Positions 40,916-50,582 of a stretch of DNA of 64,000 bases are shown here, one piece after another. The DNA is from an uncultured Naasia sp. (lineage in GTDB: Bacteria > Actinomycetota > Actinomycetes > Actinomycetales > Microbacteriaceae): positions 1 to 64,000 of the forward strand of contig CAJYYA010000016.1 in assembly GCA_913778905.1 (NCBI GenBank). Reading direction: 5' to 3'. Positions within the stretch are counted from its first letter, which is position 1. Each line of letters opens with the position of its first letter. The position numbers were made by a program, and so were the translations under genes. The notes beneath the pieces are model-generated. The model ran no database searches and had not been told where the DNA came from. It saw only the letters and a list, made by a program, of their open reading frames with translations.

Positions 40916-42928
40916 TCAGGCCGTCGCGGGCCGCGGGTTGATGCGCGGCAGACGCGCGCGGCGCTGTCCCTCGGACGTCGGCTCGGAGCCGACTCCGCCG
41001 TCGACCGCCTCACCGTCGATGGGAGCCTTGAGAGGCATCTCCACGGCGGGAAGGTCGGGCAGGGGTCGGTCGTCGCTGGAGAGCCACTGCGGGCGCGGCG
41101 GCAGCTTCTTCACGTCGGCGAAGATGTCGACGAGCTGCGTCTGGTCGAGGGTCTCCTGCTCGAGCAGGGCCGTCGCGAGACGGTCGAGCACGGCACGGTT
41201 CTCGTTGAGCACCTGATAGGCCTCGTTGTGAGCCGCCTCGATGAGCGCGCGCACCTCGTCGTCGACCTTCTTGGCGACCTCGTCGGAGTAGTCGCGCTGG
41301 TGGCCCATGTCGCGGCCCAGGAACATCTCGCCGGAGGACTGGCCGAGCTTGACCGATCCGACCTTCGAGCTCATGCCGAACTCGGTGACCATACGACGGG
41401 CTGTGGCGGTGGCCTTCTCGATGTCGTTCGACGCGCCGGAGGTGGGGTCGTGGAACACGATCTCCTCCGCGACACGACCACCCATGGCGTAGGCCAGCTG
41501 GTCGAGCAGCTCGTTGCGCGACACCGAGTACCGATCCTCGAGCGGGAGCACCATGGTGTAACCGAGGGCGCGTCCACGAGGCAGGATCGTGATCTTGGTG
41601 ACCGGGTCGGTGTGGTTCATCGCCGACGCGACGAGGGCGTGACCACCCTCGTGGTAGGCAGTGATGAGCTTCTCCTGGTCGCGCATCACGCGGGTGCGGC
41701 GCTGCGGACCGGCGATGACACGGTCGACGGCCTCGTCGAGAGCCCGGTTGTCGATGAGCTGCGCGTTCGAGCGGGCCGTCAGCAGCGCGGCCTCGTTGAG
41801 CACGTTGGCGAGGTCGGCACCGGTGAATCCCGGCGTCTTGCGCGCCAGCACCTCGAGGTCGACGCCCTCGGCCATGGGCTTGCCCTTGGCGTGGACGCCG
41901 AGGATGCGCTCCCGGCCCTTGAGGTCGGGGGCGTCGACGCCGATCTGGCGGTCGAAGCGGCCCGGACGCAGCAGCGCGGGGTCGAGGATGTCGGGTCGGT
42001 TGGTGGCCGCGATGAGGATCACGTTGGTCTTGACGTCGAAACCGTCCATCTCGACCAGCAGCTGGTTGAGGGTCTGCTCGCGCTCGTCGTGGCCGCCGCC
42101 CATGCCGGCGCCGCGGTGGCGGCCGACGGCGTCGATCTCGTCGACGAAGATGATGGCCGGCGAGTTCTGCTTCGCCTGCTCGAAGAGGTCGCGCACACGG
42201 CTCGCACCGACACCGACGAACATCTCGACGAAGTCCGATCCGGAGATCGAGTAGAACGGCACTCCGGCCTCGCCGGCGACGGCCCTGGCGAGCAGGGTCT
42301 TACCGGTTCCGGGAGGGCCGTACAGCAGGACTCCCTTGGGGATGCGGGCGCCGACGGCCTGGAACTTCGCGGGCTCCTTGAGGAACTCCTTGATTTCCTG
42401 CAGCTCCTCGATGGCCTCGTCCGAGCCGGCGACGTCATCGAAGGTGACCTTCGGCGACTCCTTCGAGACGAGCTTCGCCTTCGACTTGCCGAACTGCATG
42501 ACACGGTTCCCACCGCCCTGCATGCCCGAGAGCATGAGCCAGATGAAGACACCGATCAGCAGGATCGGGAAGAGGATGCTCAGAGCGGAGAGGACCCAGC
42601 TGGGCTGCGGGACCTCGTCGTCGAAGCCGTCGGCCGGGTTGGACGCGTCGACCGCGTTGACGATGTCGGTGCCGCGCGGGGTCACGTAGTAGAACTGCAC
42701 CTGCTTGCCGAACTCGGCATCGGGGTTCTTGAGCGTGATGTCGACGCGGTTCTCACCGTCGACGATCTTCACCGACTGGACGTTGTCGCTCTTGAGGAGC
42801 TCGAGGCCCTTGTCGGTGGTGATCTGACGGAAGCCCGAGCCCGTGAGGAGCGTCGAACCCACCCAGACGACGATGACCGCGATGACGATCCAGACGATCG
42901 GCCCGCGGAAGATCTTCTTGAAGTTCAT
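40916..42928 (-). CDS. ftsH: ATP-dependent zinc metalloprotease FtsH
   Basis: A 670-residue membrane protease. Two membrane helices (about 10-28 and 112-134) flank an external domain; Walker A GPPGTGKT is at 204-211, followed by the AAA second region and the zinc site HEGGH. The C-terminal tail is proline- and acid-rich. In Actinobacteria ftsH normally follows hpt directly; here a GH65/phosphoglucomutase pair lies between them. Confidence 0.97.
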   Translation of the reverse strand: MNFKKIFRGPIVWIVIAVIVVWVGSTLLTGSGFRQITTDKGLELLKSDNVQSVKIVDGENRVDITLKNPDAEFGKQVQFYYVTPRGTDIVNAVDASNPADGFDDEVPQPSWVLSALSILFPILLIGVFIWLMLSGMQGGGNRVMQFGKSKAKLVSKESPKVTFDDVAGSDEAIEELQEIKEFLKEPAKFQAVGARIPKGVLLYGPPGTGKTLLARAVAGEAGVPFYSISGSDFVEMFVGVGASRVRDLFEQAKQNSPAIIFVDEIDAVGRHRGAGMGGGHDEREQTLNQLLVEMDGFDVKTNVILIAATNRPDILDPALLRPGRFDRQIGVDAPDLKGRERILGVHAKGKPMAEGVDLEVLARKTPGFTGADLANVLNEAALLTARSNAQLIDNRALDEAVDRVIAGPQRRTRVMRDQEKLITAYHEGGHALVASAMNHTDPVTKITILPRGRALGYTMVLPLEDRYSVSRNELLDQLAYAMGGRVAEEIVFHDPTSGASNDIEKATATARRMVTEFGMSSKVGSVKLGQSSGEMFLGRDMGHQRDYSDEVAKKVDDEVRALIEAAHNEAYQVLNENRAVLDRLATALLEQETLDQTQLVDIFADVKKLPPRPQWLSSDDRPLPDLPAVEMPLKAPIDGEAVDGGVGSEPTSEGQRRARLPRINPRPATA

Positions 42929-43018
42929 GGTGGGCCAAGGGTACAGCCGGAAAACCGGGCGTCAGGTCGCTGTTTGCCATGGGCGAACCATGCGCCCCCG
43001 ATGACCTCGGAAGGAGAC

Positions 43019-43055
43019 GGGAGGCGGTCGTCTCGAGACCGGGCTCCCGCCTCCC
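43019..43055 (-). terminator. Terminator of the GH65 gene
   Basis: A 9-bp stem (43019-43027 with 43047-43055) begins directly after the GH65 stop on the minus strand, with an internal partly complementary loop. Confidence 0.55.
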
Positions 43056-43056
43056 T

Positions 43057-45543
43057 TCACTCGGGCGTGCCCGGAAGCGTCGGAACGGAAGCTGTGATGA
43101 AGGTGCCGTCCTCGCGACGCGTCCCCAGGGGTGCCGCGGGGATGCCCGTCAGCACGGGGCCCTGCCCCTCGAGGGCCACCACGACCGGTGAGCCGGGCTC
43201 GACGACGAAGCGCTCACCACGCACCGAGAAGTCGATGGCCTCACCGTCGAGGATCTCGATCCGGATGGCGTCCTGGGTCACGCGGACGAGCAGACGCGAG
43301 CCGTGCCACGCGATCCGGAAGTCGAGCTCGGGCCAGTCCTCGGGCAGGCGCGGGTCGAAGGTCAGCAGACCGTCGAAGTCGCGCATGCCGCCGAAGCCGT
43401 AGACGAGAGCGCTCCAGATGCCGCCGACGGAGGCGACGTGGACACCGTCCGCGGTGTTGGCGTGCAGGTCGGCCAGGTCGACGTAGAGCGAGTGCTCGAA
43501 GTACCTCAGTGCGAGGTCGCGGTAACCGATCTCCGCGGCCACGATCGACTGCACGACGGCCGACAGCGTCGAGTCCCCCGTGGTCAGCGGGTCGTAGTAG
43601 TCGAAGTCCGCGCGCTTCTCCGCGCTCGTGAACTCGTCGCCGTGCAGGAACAGCGCGAGCACGACGTCGGCCTGCTTGAGCACCTGGAAGCGATAGATGA
43701 CGAGCGGGTGGAAGTGCAGGAGCAGCGGCTTCTTGTCATCCGGGGTCGCCTCCAGATCCCAGACCTCGCGCTCGAGGAAGTGCTGGTCCTGCGGATGGAT
43801 GCCGAGCGACTCGGCGTACGGCACGGCCATGCCGTCGGCCGCCTGCTCCCACTCGAGCAGCTCGCTCTCCTGGAAGTCGAGGCGATCGACCATGCGCCGG
43901 TAGGCCTGGGGGTACTCGCGCTGGATGGCGCGGACCGATTCGACGGCGTAGCGCAGGTTGAAGCGCGCCATCGTGTTGGTGAAGAGGTTGTCGTTGACGA
44001 CGGTGGTGTATTCGTCCGGCCCGGTCACGCCGTGGATGTGGAACGTGTCCTGCGCGCCGCGACGCCAGAAGCCGAGCGTCGCCCACATGCGGGCCGTCTC
44101 CACCGCGATGTCGACCGCGCCCCGGGCGAGGAAGTCGACGTCCCCCGTGGCGCGCACGTACTTCGCGAGCGCATACGTCACGTCGGCGTTGATGTGGTAC
44201 TGAGCAGTTCCGGCTGCGTAGTAGGCCGAGGCCTCCTCGCCGTTGATGGTGCGCCACGGGAACAGGGCGCCGCTCTCGTTGAGCTGACGGGCGCGCTCCC
44301 GGGCCTTCGGCAGCATCTCCTCGCGCATGGAGATGGCGTTCCGCGCGAAGTTGGGATTCGTGTAGGTGAGGAACGGGATCACGTAGATCTCGGTGTCCCA
44401 GAAATAGTGGCCGCTGTAGCCGCTGCCCGTCACCCCCTTGGCTGCGACGCCGAGACCGTCGGCGCGAGCCGTGGCCTGGGCCAGCTGGAAGATGTTCCAG
44501 CGCACGGCCTGCTGCAGCTGGACGTCGTGCGGGATGCGAACGTCACTGCGCTCCCAGAACGCGTCGAACCACGCTCGCTGCTTCGCGTACTGGACGTCGA
44601 TGCCCTCGGTGGTGACCCGGTCGAGAGTGCGCTCGCAGCGGTCGATGAGCTCGTGCGGGGGCACGCCGCGCGAGCTGTGATAGCTCACGACCTTGGTAAG
44701 ACGGATCGGCACCCCGGCGCGGGCCTGCACCCGGAAGACGTTCTTCGCGCGATCCGGCTGGATGCTGTGCCGCTTGACGACGTCGTTCTCGGTCTCGATC
44801 AGGTGATCCGCCATGACCGCGAGCGTCATGCCCGACTGCGTGATCCGATAGCTGAGCGTGCTGCGGTCGCCGTCCTGCCAGAACTGCTCGGGCTGCAGAA
44901 CCCGCTCGCCGATGGTCTCCGCCTTGCGCGGATCGAACCCGGCTGCCTTCTGGCGGCGCGAGCCGTACTCGTCCTCGCCGTCCTGACGGTTGATGATCTG
45001 CGACGAGATGACGACGGGAGCATCCGCGTCCTCGACGGTGACGTCGAAGCGCATGACCGCGAGGTGGCGCTCCTCGAACGAGATCATCCGGTCGCTGGTG
45101 ACGCGGACGTGCTTGCCGCTGGGCGTGCGCCAGAGCAGCGAGCGGCGCAGCACGCCGTCCTGGAAGTCGAGCGCGTTCTCGAATTCGAGCAGCTCGGCCA
45201 CGTCGAGCGCGAGCGGCTCGTCGTCGACGTAGAGGCGGATGACCTTGGCGTCGGGAACGTTGACGATCGTCTGACCGGTCTCGGCGAATCCGAACGCCTG
45301 CTCGGCGTGACGGATCTGCCAGGTCTCGTGCAGACCGTTGATGAACGTGCCGTGGTGGTGATTCGTGCGGCCCTCGGCGTGGTTGCCGCGCATGCCGAGA
45401 TAGCCGTTGCCGACGGCGAAGAGCGTCTCGGAGAGCCCGAGGTTGTCTTCGCGGTAGATGCGGTCGACGAGTCGCCACGGATCGGCCGGGTAGCGGTCGC
45501 GGTCCAGGGGCGCGAGGGGCTCGGTGTTGTTGCGCGCGCTCAT
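43057..45543 (-). CDS. GH65 disaccharide phosphorylase (maltose/trehalose/kojibiose type)
   Basis: An 828-residue enzyme that splits an alpha-glucosyl disaccharide with phosphate to beta-glucose 1-phosphate and glucose. It has the GH65 N-terminal domain, the barrel signature GSGYSGHYFWDTEIY and the catalytic acid Glu511 in HGVTGPDEYT; the length is normal. It overlaps the beta-phosphoglucomutase-like gene (ATGA), which would turn beta-glucose 1-phosphate into glucose 6-phosphate, so phosphorolysis is more likely than hydrolysis. The exact disaccharide cannot be told from these motifs. Confidence 0.9.
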   Translation of the reverse strand: MSARNNTEPLAPLDRDRYPADPWRLVDRIYREDNLGLSETLFAVGNGYLGMRGNHAEGRTNHHHGTFINGLHETWQIRHAEQAFGFAETGQTIVNVPDAKVIRLYVDDEPLALDVAELLEFENALDFQDGVLRRSLLWRTPSGKHVRVTSDRMISFEERHLAVMRFDVTVEDADAPVVISSQIINRQDGEDEYGSRRQKAAGFDPRKAETIGERVLQPEQFWQDGDRSTLSYRITQSGMTLAVMADHLIETENDVVKRHSIQPDRAKNVFRVQARAGVPIRLTKVVSYHSSRGVPPHELIDRCERTLDRVTTEGIDVQYAKQRAWFDAFWERSDVRIPHDVQLQQAVRWNIFQLAQATARADGLGVAAKGVTGSGYSGHYFWDTEIYVIPFLTYTNPNFARNAISMREEMLPKARERARQLNESGALFPWRTINGEEASAYYAAGTAQYHINADVTYALAKYVRATGDVDFLARGAVDIAVETARMWATLGFWRRGAQDTFHIHGVTGPDEYTTVVNDNLFTNTMARFNLRYAVESVRAIQREYPQAYRRMVDRLDFQESELLEWEQAADGMAVPYAESLGIHPQDQHFLEREVWDLEATPDDKKPLLLHFHPLVIYRFQVLKQADVVLALFLHGDEFTSAEKRADFDYYDPLTTGDSTLSAVVQSIVAAEIGYRDLALRYFEHSLYVDLADLHANTADGVHVASVGGIWSALVYGFGGMRDFDGLLTFDPRLPEDWPELDFRIAWHGSRLLVRVTQDAIRIEILDGEAIDFSVRGERFVVEPGSPVVVALEGQGPVLTGIPAAPLGTRREDGTFITASVPTLPGTPE

Positions 45544-46313
45544 CGGTCGTTGTTCTCCTGATCGAGGGCGGGTTCTTCGGTGGGCAGCAGTTCGGCGAGG
45601 TCGTTCACGACCACGTCGGCTCCGACGGCGTAGAGGGCCTCGGCCCCGACGCCGCGGTCGACGGCGATGACGAGCCCGAAGTCGCCCGCCGCCCCGGCGG
45701 CCACACCCGAGACGGCGTCCTCGACGACGATCGAGTCGGCGACGGCGGCTCCGAGCTTGTCGGCCGCGGCGATGAACATGTCGGGGGCCGGCTTGCCGGG
45801 GATGCCCTCCTCGACCGCGGTGAGGCCGTCGACGACGGTGTCGAACCGGTCGGCGATGCCGGCCGCGGCCAGCACGGCGCGGGCGTTCTTCGAGCTCGAG
45901 ACCACCGCCAGCGGGATCCCCCGCTGGCGCAGCGAATCGACCAGACGCAGAGACCCGGGATACGGCTGCACACCGTCGCGCTCGAGGATGCCGGAGAAGA
46001 CGTCGTTCTTGCGATTGCCGACCCCGCAGACCGTCTCGGCGTCACCCGCGTCCGACGGGTCGCCCCACGGGAGCTCGATACCGCGAGAGGCGAGCATCGA
46101 CGCGACACCCTCGTAGCGCGGCTTGCCGTCCACGTAGGCGAAGTAGTCGTCGTCGCTGTATGCGGGCGACGCGTCGTGCCGGGCCAGCTCGGCCTCGAAG
46201 ACGCTGCGCCAGGCGAGCATGTGGATCTCGGCGGTGGGGGTCAGCACACCGTCGAGGTCGAACAGCACGGAAGCGCAGTCGGCCAGGCCGGTAGTCGGTT
46301 CGTCTCGGGTCAC
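45540..46313 (-). CDS. pgmB: Beta-phosphoglucomutase-like HAD phosphatase
   Basis: A 257-residue HAD-superfamily protein. GTG 46313 is chosen because the frame upstream is not protein-like and CCGGAAG precedes it. It has the nucleophile motif DLDGVLTPTAEIH, the HAD motif II VVSSSKNA, a lysine in GKPAPDMF and motif IV VVEDAVSGV, all as in beta-phosphoglucomutase. It is translationally coupled to the GH65 phosphorylase, which supports the assignment over a phosphatase. Confidence 0.88.
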   Translation of the reverse strand: MTRDEPTTGLADCASVLFDLDGVLTPTAEIHMLAWRSVFEAELARHDASPAYSDDDYFAYVDGKPRYEGVASMLASRGIELPWGDPSDAGDAETVCGVGNRKNDVFSGILERDGVQPYPGSLRLVDSLRQRGIPLAVVSSSKNARAVLAAAGIADRFDTVVDGLTAVEEGIPGKPAPDMFIAAADKLGAAVADSIVVEDAVSGVAAGAAGDFGLVIAVDRGVGAEALYAVGADVVVNDLAELLPTEEPALDQENNDR

Positions 46314-46423
46314 GTTGGTTCTTCCGGAAGTGAGGTGTGCCACCCGGCGGGTCGCCGAGCGGGTGCATACGGAAAAAGAAAGCAAGCCTCGACGATGAGA
46401 CCGTTGGCGATCACTGTAGGGCC

Positions 46424-46513
46424 CCCATCCCCCGCGACTGCGGAGTGTCGCGCCGACTGCGGTCTATTTAGGCCCCGCAATCGACGTGACACTCCGCAGT
46501 CGCGGGGGATGGG
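46424..46513. repeat. Perfect 26-bp inverted repeat upstream of pgmB-GH65
   Basis: Arms 46424-46449 and 46488-46513 are exact reverse complements, separated by 38 bases containing the AT-rich TCTATTTAGG. It lies between hpt and pgmB. The long perfect arms and the unpaired spacer resemble a REP/MITE-like element or a strong terminator for hpt. Confidence 0.85.
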
Positions 46514-46524
46514 CGCAGGCGGAA

Positions 46525-47085
46525 TCAGCCTTCGTGCGTGTAGACGTGGGGGGCGAGGATGCCGAGTCCGCGCAGGTTGCGGTACCGCTCGGCGTAGTCG
46601 AGGCCGTAGCCGACGACGAACGAGTTGGGTATGTCGAAGCCCACGTAGCGGACGGGCACCTCGATCTTCGCGGCGTCGGGCTTGCGCAGCAGTGCGCAGA
46701 CCTCGACCGACTCCGCGCCTCGCGAGCGGAGGTTGTCGAGCAGCCAGGACAGCGTGAGACCCGAGTCGATGATGTCTTCGACGATGAGCACCTTGCGGCC
46801 CGCGAGCGCGGTGTCGAGGTCCTTCAGGATGCGGACCACGCCGGAGGACTTGGTGCTCGAGCCGTAGGAGCTGACGGCCATCCAGTCCATCTCGATGGGC
46901 AGCGTCAGCTCGCGAGCCAGATCGGCCATGACCATGACCGCGCCCTTCAGCACACCCACCAGCAGGACGTCCTCACCGGCGTAGTCGCGCTCGATGTCGC
47001 GGCACATCTCGGCGATGCGGTCGCGGATCTGCTCCTCGGTGAGGAGGACCTCGACGAGATCGTCGGCGACGTCGGACGGAAGCAT
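46525..47085 (-). CDS. hpt: Hypoxanthine phosphoribosyltransferase
   Basis: A 186-residue purine-salvage enzyme. It has the PRPP motif [18 protein letters not shown], the active-site [16 protein letters not shown] and the C-terminal [16 protein letters not shown]. It follows tilS by 71 bases as in most Actinobacteria. Confidence 0.96.
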   Translation of the reverse strand: MLPSDVADDLVEVLLTEEQIRDRIAEMCRDIERDYAGEDVLLVGVLKGAVMVMADLARELTLPIEMDWMAVSSYGSSTKSSGVVRILKDLDTALAGRKVLIVEDIIDSGLTLSWLLDNLRSRGAESVEVCALLRKPDAAKIEVPVRYVGFDIPNSFVVGYGLDYAERYRNLRGLGILAPHVYTHEG

Positions 47086-47156
47086 GGTTCTCCTCGTGGG
47101 ATGGGGCGCGTCGGTCGGGTGCCCGGTCGGGACGATCCGACGGAGCTGCGGTGCTG

Positions 47157-48365
47157 TCAGGCGGTGTCGACGGGGGCGTCGGATCGGTCGGATCCGTGCG
47201 CCCCGTCGGGTGGTCCGGGACGCCCGGTCGCCGCGGTGAAGCGGATCCGGCCGTCTCGACGATCAACCCTAACGCCGGGCAGATCGAGCGCCGACTGCCC
47301 GTGCCAGTGCGTGATGAGGCGGGCAGCGGCCAAGGTGTGGGTGCGGCTCAGGGCGACGCCGAACTCGTGTTCCACGGCGAGCCGGATCACGCGCTGACGG
47401 AGCGCGGCGGGCTGCGAGGCGAGCGCGGCGACCGGGAGGGCGATGCCGGCCTCGGAGTGTTCCGCGATCTCCTCCGCCCACTCGAGGGCGAGGTGGTCGA
47501 GCGCTTCGGCGTCTTCGCGGAGCTGCTCGGCTGTGCGCGCGAGAGCGTCGGCGACGCCGGGACCGAGGGTGCGCTCCAGCGCAGGGAGCGCGTCATGGCG
47601 CACCCGCACGCGGGCGTACCGGTCGTCGAGGTTGTGCGGGTCCTGCCAGGCGATGAGGTTCGAGTCGGCGCAGAACGCGACCGTCTGCTCCCGGCGGATG
47701 CCGAGCAGCGGGCGGAGGAATCCGTCCGAGTCCTCGCGCATGCCCGAGAGCGAGTCGGGGCCTGATCCACGGGCGAGACCCAGCAGGACCGTCTCGGCCT
47801 GGTCGTCGAGGGTGTGGGCGAGGAGCACCCGGATCGCGCCGGTGTCGGCTGCGGTCGCGGCGAGGGCCGTGCGGCGGACCGTCCTGGCGGCGGCCTCCGG
47901 TCCGCCCTCCGCGGTGCCCTCTCCTCCCCCGGCGACCTCGACGGTCTGAATCACCACGGGGTCGAGCCCGAGCTCACGCGCCTGCTCGGCGGCGCGCGCG
48001 GCAACGGCAGGCGATCCGGCCTGCAGGCCGTGATCGACGATGACGGCACCGGCCCGGAACCCGTTCCGCGGTGCCTCGAAGGCGAGTGCAGCCGCGAGCG
48101 CGAGCGAATCCGCTCCTCCGCTCAACCCGACGAGCACGAGCGGCCCCGCCGCAGCACGCGCCGCAGTTTGCGCCCCAGCTCCGGCGGCGGCGGCACCCGC
48201 GGCGGGTCCAGCTCCGGCTCCGGCTCCGGTCCCAGCCTGCGGACCAGCCCCTGCCCCAGCCCCAGCGGCACCGGATCCGGCCTGCGCCCGAAGCCGCTCA
48301 AGCCCCTCCCGCACAGCGCGCCGAACATCGGCGATGGCGGGCGTCAACCGGGGCCTGCGTTCCAT
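47157..48365 (-). CDS. tilS: tRNA(Ile)-lysidine synthase with an Ala/Gly insertion
   Basis: A 402-residue enzyme that modifies C34 of tRNA-Ile2 to lysidine. The PP-loop SGGADS is at 82-87, followed by DHGLQAGS and HTLDDQAE. Residues about 28-74 are an Ala/Gly/Pro low-complexity tract placed just before the PP-loop, where TilS proteins normally have almost nothing. The rest is of normal length. The tract codes for in-frame GC-rich tandem units and is probably an expanded repeat. Confidence 0.94.
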   Translation of the reverse strand: MERRPRLTPAIADVRRAVREGLERLRAQAGSGAAGAGAGAGPQAGTGAGAGAGPAAGAAAAGAGAQTAARAAAGPLVLVGLSGGADSLALAAALAFEAPRNGFRAGAVIVDHGLQAGSPAVAARAAEQARELGLDPVVIQTVEVAGGGEGTAEGGPEAAARTVRRTALAATAADTGAIRVLLAHTLDDQAETVLLGLARGSGPDSLSGMREDSDGFLRPLLGIRREQTVAFCADSNLIAWQDPHNLDDRYARVRVRHDALPALERTLGPGVADALARTAEQLREDAEALDHLALEWAEEIAEHSEAGIALPVAALASQPAALRQRVIRLAVEHEFGVALSRTHTLAAARLITHWHGQSALDLPGVRVDRRDGRIRFTAATGRPGPPDGAHGSDRSDAPVDTA

Positions 48366-48408
48366 CCCCCCAAGCTACTTCCCCCGTACATCGGATATTC
48401 CGGCAAGA

Positions 48409-48449
48409 ACCGCACGTTCCGGCTAGCGCTTACCGCCGGAACGTGCGGT
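48409..48449. repeat. Perfect 15-bp inverted repeat between tilS and ppa
   Basis: Arms ACCGCACGTTCCGGC (48409-48423) and its reverse complement (48435-48449) have an 11-base spacer TAGCGCTTACC. It lies in the divergent tilS/ppa region, near the likely promoters of both. Confidence 0.8.
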
Positions 48450-48592
48450 CATCCGCGCCCGTTCCGCCACATCAGGGCGCTCGATGAGCCGCACCGGTAT
48501 CGTGATCGGGTTGCCGGCGCATCCTTCTCGCGCGGGCCCATCCGTCACTTCGGGCGCTGCGCCCGCCGAGCCTCACAAGGAGCCGTGCCGAT

Positions 48593-49087
48593 ATGGCCGC
48601 TTACGACGCCGTCATCGAGATCCCCAAGGGGAGCCGCAACAAGTACGAGGTCGACCACGAGACCGGTCGCGTCTACCTCGACCGCGTGCTCTTCACCTCG
48701 TTCGCCTACCCCACCGACTACGGCTTCTTCGAGAACACCCTCGGGCTCGACGGCGACCCGCTGGACGCGCTCGTGCTGCTCGAGTACCCCGTCTTCCCGG
48801 GTGTCGGCGTCAAGGTCCGCCCCGTCGGCGTGCTCAACATGAGCGACGAGGCCGGCTCGGACGCGAAGATCCTCTGCGTCCCCTACAAGGACCCGCGCTG
48901 GATGCACATCCAGGACCTGAACGACGTGCCGGAGCAGACCCGCAACGAGCTGGAGCACTTCTTCCGCCGCTACAAGGACCTCGAGCCCGGCAAGTTCGTC
49001 AACATCGACGGCTGGGGCGACGCGGCCGAGGCCGAGAAGCTCATCCAGGACTCCATCGAGCGCCTGAAGACCGAGGGCGGTCACTGA
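48593..49087 (+). CDS. ppa: Inorganic pyrophosphatase, family I
   Basis: A 164-residue soluble enzyme hydrolysing pyrophosphate. It has the family I metal site [10 protein letters not shown], the N-terminal [13 protein letters not shown] and the KDLEPGK segment. AAGGAG precedes the ATG. It is a single gene with its own terminator, divergent from tilS. Confidence 0.97.
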   Translation: MAAYDAVIEIPKGSRNKYEVDHETGRVYLDRVLFTSFAYPTDYGFFENTLGLDGDPLDALVLLEYPVFPGVGVKVRPVGVLNMSDEAGSDAKILCVPYKDPRWMHIQDLNDVPEQTRNELEHFFRRYKDLEPGKFVNIDGWGDAAEAEKLIQDSIERLKTEGGH

Positions 49088-49124
49088 CCCTCACCCGCTG
49101 AGCGCCGCATGGCGGCGTGAGCGG

Positions 49125-49172
49125 ACACGAACGGCCCGCCCGGATCCTCGGATCCGAGCGGGCCGTTCGTGT
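49125..49172 (+). terminator. Terminator of ppa
   Basis: A long stem with one mismatched pair (49125-49147 with 49150-49172) and a tiny loop lies 38 bases after the stop and is followed by T-containing sequence. It can also end transcription from the opposite strand. Confidence 0.8.
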
Positions 49173-49177
49173 CTTGT

Positions 49178-49235
49178 ACGGGTGTTCCGGCTCAGTTGGC
49201 GGTCCGGAACGTTCCCACTCAGCCGGAATACCCGT
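49178..49235. repeat. Inverted repeat next to the NlpC/P60 gene
   Basis: ACGGGTGTTCCGGCT (49178-49192) pairs with 49221-49235 with one mismatch; the spacer is 28 bases. The TTCCGG core also appears in the repeat at 48409, suggesting the same family. Confidence 0.6.
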
Positions 49236-49241
49236 GCCAGG

Positions 49242-50582
49242 TCAGGCGGTGGGGCGGGCGACCCAGTCGTAGCGGGAGCCGTCGTCCCACACCGAGCGCT
49301 CGCGTACGGGCTTGCCCTCGGACGGGGCCTCGATCATCATGCCGCCGCCCGTGTAGATGGCGACGTGGTACATGTCGTAGCCGCTCGTCCAGAAGATGAG
49401 ATCGCCGGGTTGGCGCTCGGACCACGGCACGAGCTGGCCACGACTGCGGGCGGTGTTGTACTGGTTCGTCGCGGAGTGCGAGCCGATCGAGACACCGGCG
49501 GCCTGATAAGCCCGCAGCGTCAGGCCGGAGCAGTCCCACCTGTCGGGCCCGGCGCCACCGAGCTGATACATGTCGCCGATCTGGTTGCGCGCGAACGCGA
49601 TCGCGGTCGCCACCTTGTCGGCGACCGGGTCCCCCGGGGAGTCGTTCGACGGAGGGGGCGGGGGCGCCGGCTGCGAACCGCCGCCCGAGCTCCCACCGCC
49701 GCCCGAGTTGCCGCCGCCTGAGCCAGAGCCGCCGCCGGAGTTACCACCCGCAGCCGGTGCACCGCCGCCGGTCGAGCCGCCGCCGTTCCCGCCGGTGCTC
49801 GGACGATTGGCGAGCAGTCCCTGCTGGTAGGCCGCCTCCGCCTCGACGGTCGTGTTCTTGAGGAGCGCGAGCTGGGCGATGAGCTCACCCTGCCGGGCTT
49901 CCTGCTCCCGTACCGCATTGCCGGCCGCCTGCGACGCGCTCGTCGCGGAGGCCAGGGCGGCCTCTGCCTCCTTCGCGAGATCCGCACGCTTGGTCGCCGC
50001 GACCTGTGCCTGCTCGCCGAGCGATGACGCGAGCTTCTGGTCCGCGATCGCGTCGTTGTAGATCTTCTGCGACCCCGCCGACAGCTTCGTCATCGCGCCG
50101 AGTTGGTAGAGCAGGTTGTCGGAGTCTTGGCCGTCGAGGGCCATGTTGAGATTGAAGTCGCCACCGCCCGTGCGAGCGAGGTGAGCGGCGAGCAAGCCGG
50201 CCCGCATGCGCGAGACCTTGGCCTTCTCGTTCGCCGCAGCCACCTTGCCGGTCAGATCATTCTCGACCTCGACAGCTGCCTCGGCCGCGACCTTCGCCTG
50301 CTGGTACTTCTCCGCGGAGATCTGCTGCGCCCGCGCCGCGGCATCAGCCGTGGCCTGCAGTCCCGCGAGCAGTCCCCCGAGCTCGTCGATCTTGGCCTTC
50401 GCGGCGGCTTCGTCACGCTTGGCGTTCTGGACGTCGTCCCAGCTCGGGTAGTCGGGCGCGGCGACGGCGGATCCGATCCCCACGGCGGCGGTGACGGATC
50501 CGATGACGACCGACGCGATGGCGATCTCGGGTCGGACACGGCGGTTCGGGCGCGTGGTGTCGCGCCGCAGCCAACTAGCCAA
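49242..50582 (-). CDS. Secreted NlpC/P60 peptidoglycan endopeptidase
   Basis: A 446-residue cell-wall hydrolase if it starts at TTG 50582, which overlaps the end of the upstream gene and has GAGGAG six bases before it. Parts: signal peptide (VVIGSVTAAVGIGSAVAAP); a coiled-coil region (about 35-285); a Gly/Ser/Pro linker; a C-terminal NlpC/P60 domain with catalytic cysteine in RWDCSGLTL and histidine in YHVAIY. This is the RipA-like plan, in which the coiled coil regulates the peptidase. It is coupled to the M23 partner. Confidence 0.88.
   Translation of the reverse strand: MASWLRRDTTRPNRRVRPEIAIASVVIGSVTAAVGIGSAVAAPDYPSWDDVQNAKRDEAAAKAKIDELGGLLAGLQATADAAARAQQISAEKYQQAKVAAEAAVEVENDLTGKVAAANEKAKVSRMRAGLLAAHLARTGGGDFNLNMALDGQDSDNLLYQLGAMTKLSAGSQKIYNDAIADQKLASSLGEQAQVAATKRADLAKEAEAALASATSASQAAGNAVREQEARQGELIAQLALLKNTTVEAEAAYQQGLLANRPSTGGNGGGSTGGGAPAAGGNSGGGSGSGGGNSGGGGSSGGGSQPAPPPPPSNDSPGDPVADKVATAIAFARNQIGDMYQLGGAGPDRWDCSGLTLRAYQAAGVSIGSHSATNQYNTARSRGQLVPWSERQPGDLIFWTSGYDMYHVAIYTGGGMMIEAPSEGKPVRERSVWDDGSRYDWVARPTA

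Noticed and set aside
43303-45561. A 752-codon open frame on the plus strand opposite the GH65 gene
   Set aside because: Antisense shadow; the GH65 frame has clear catalytic motifs and this one has none.
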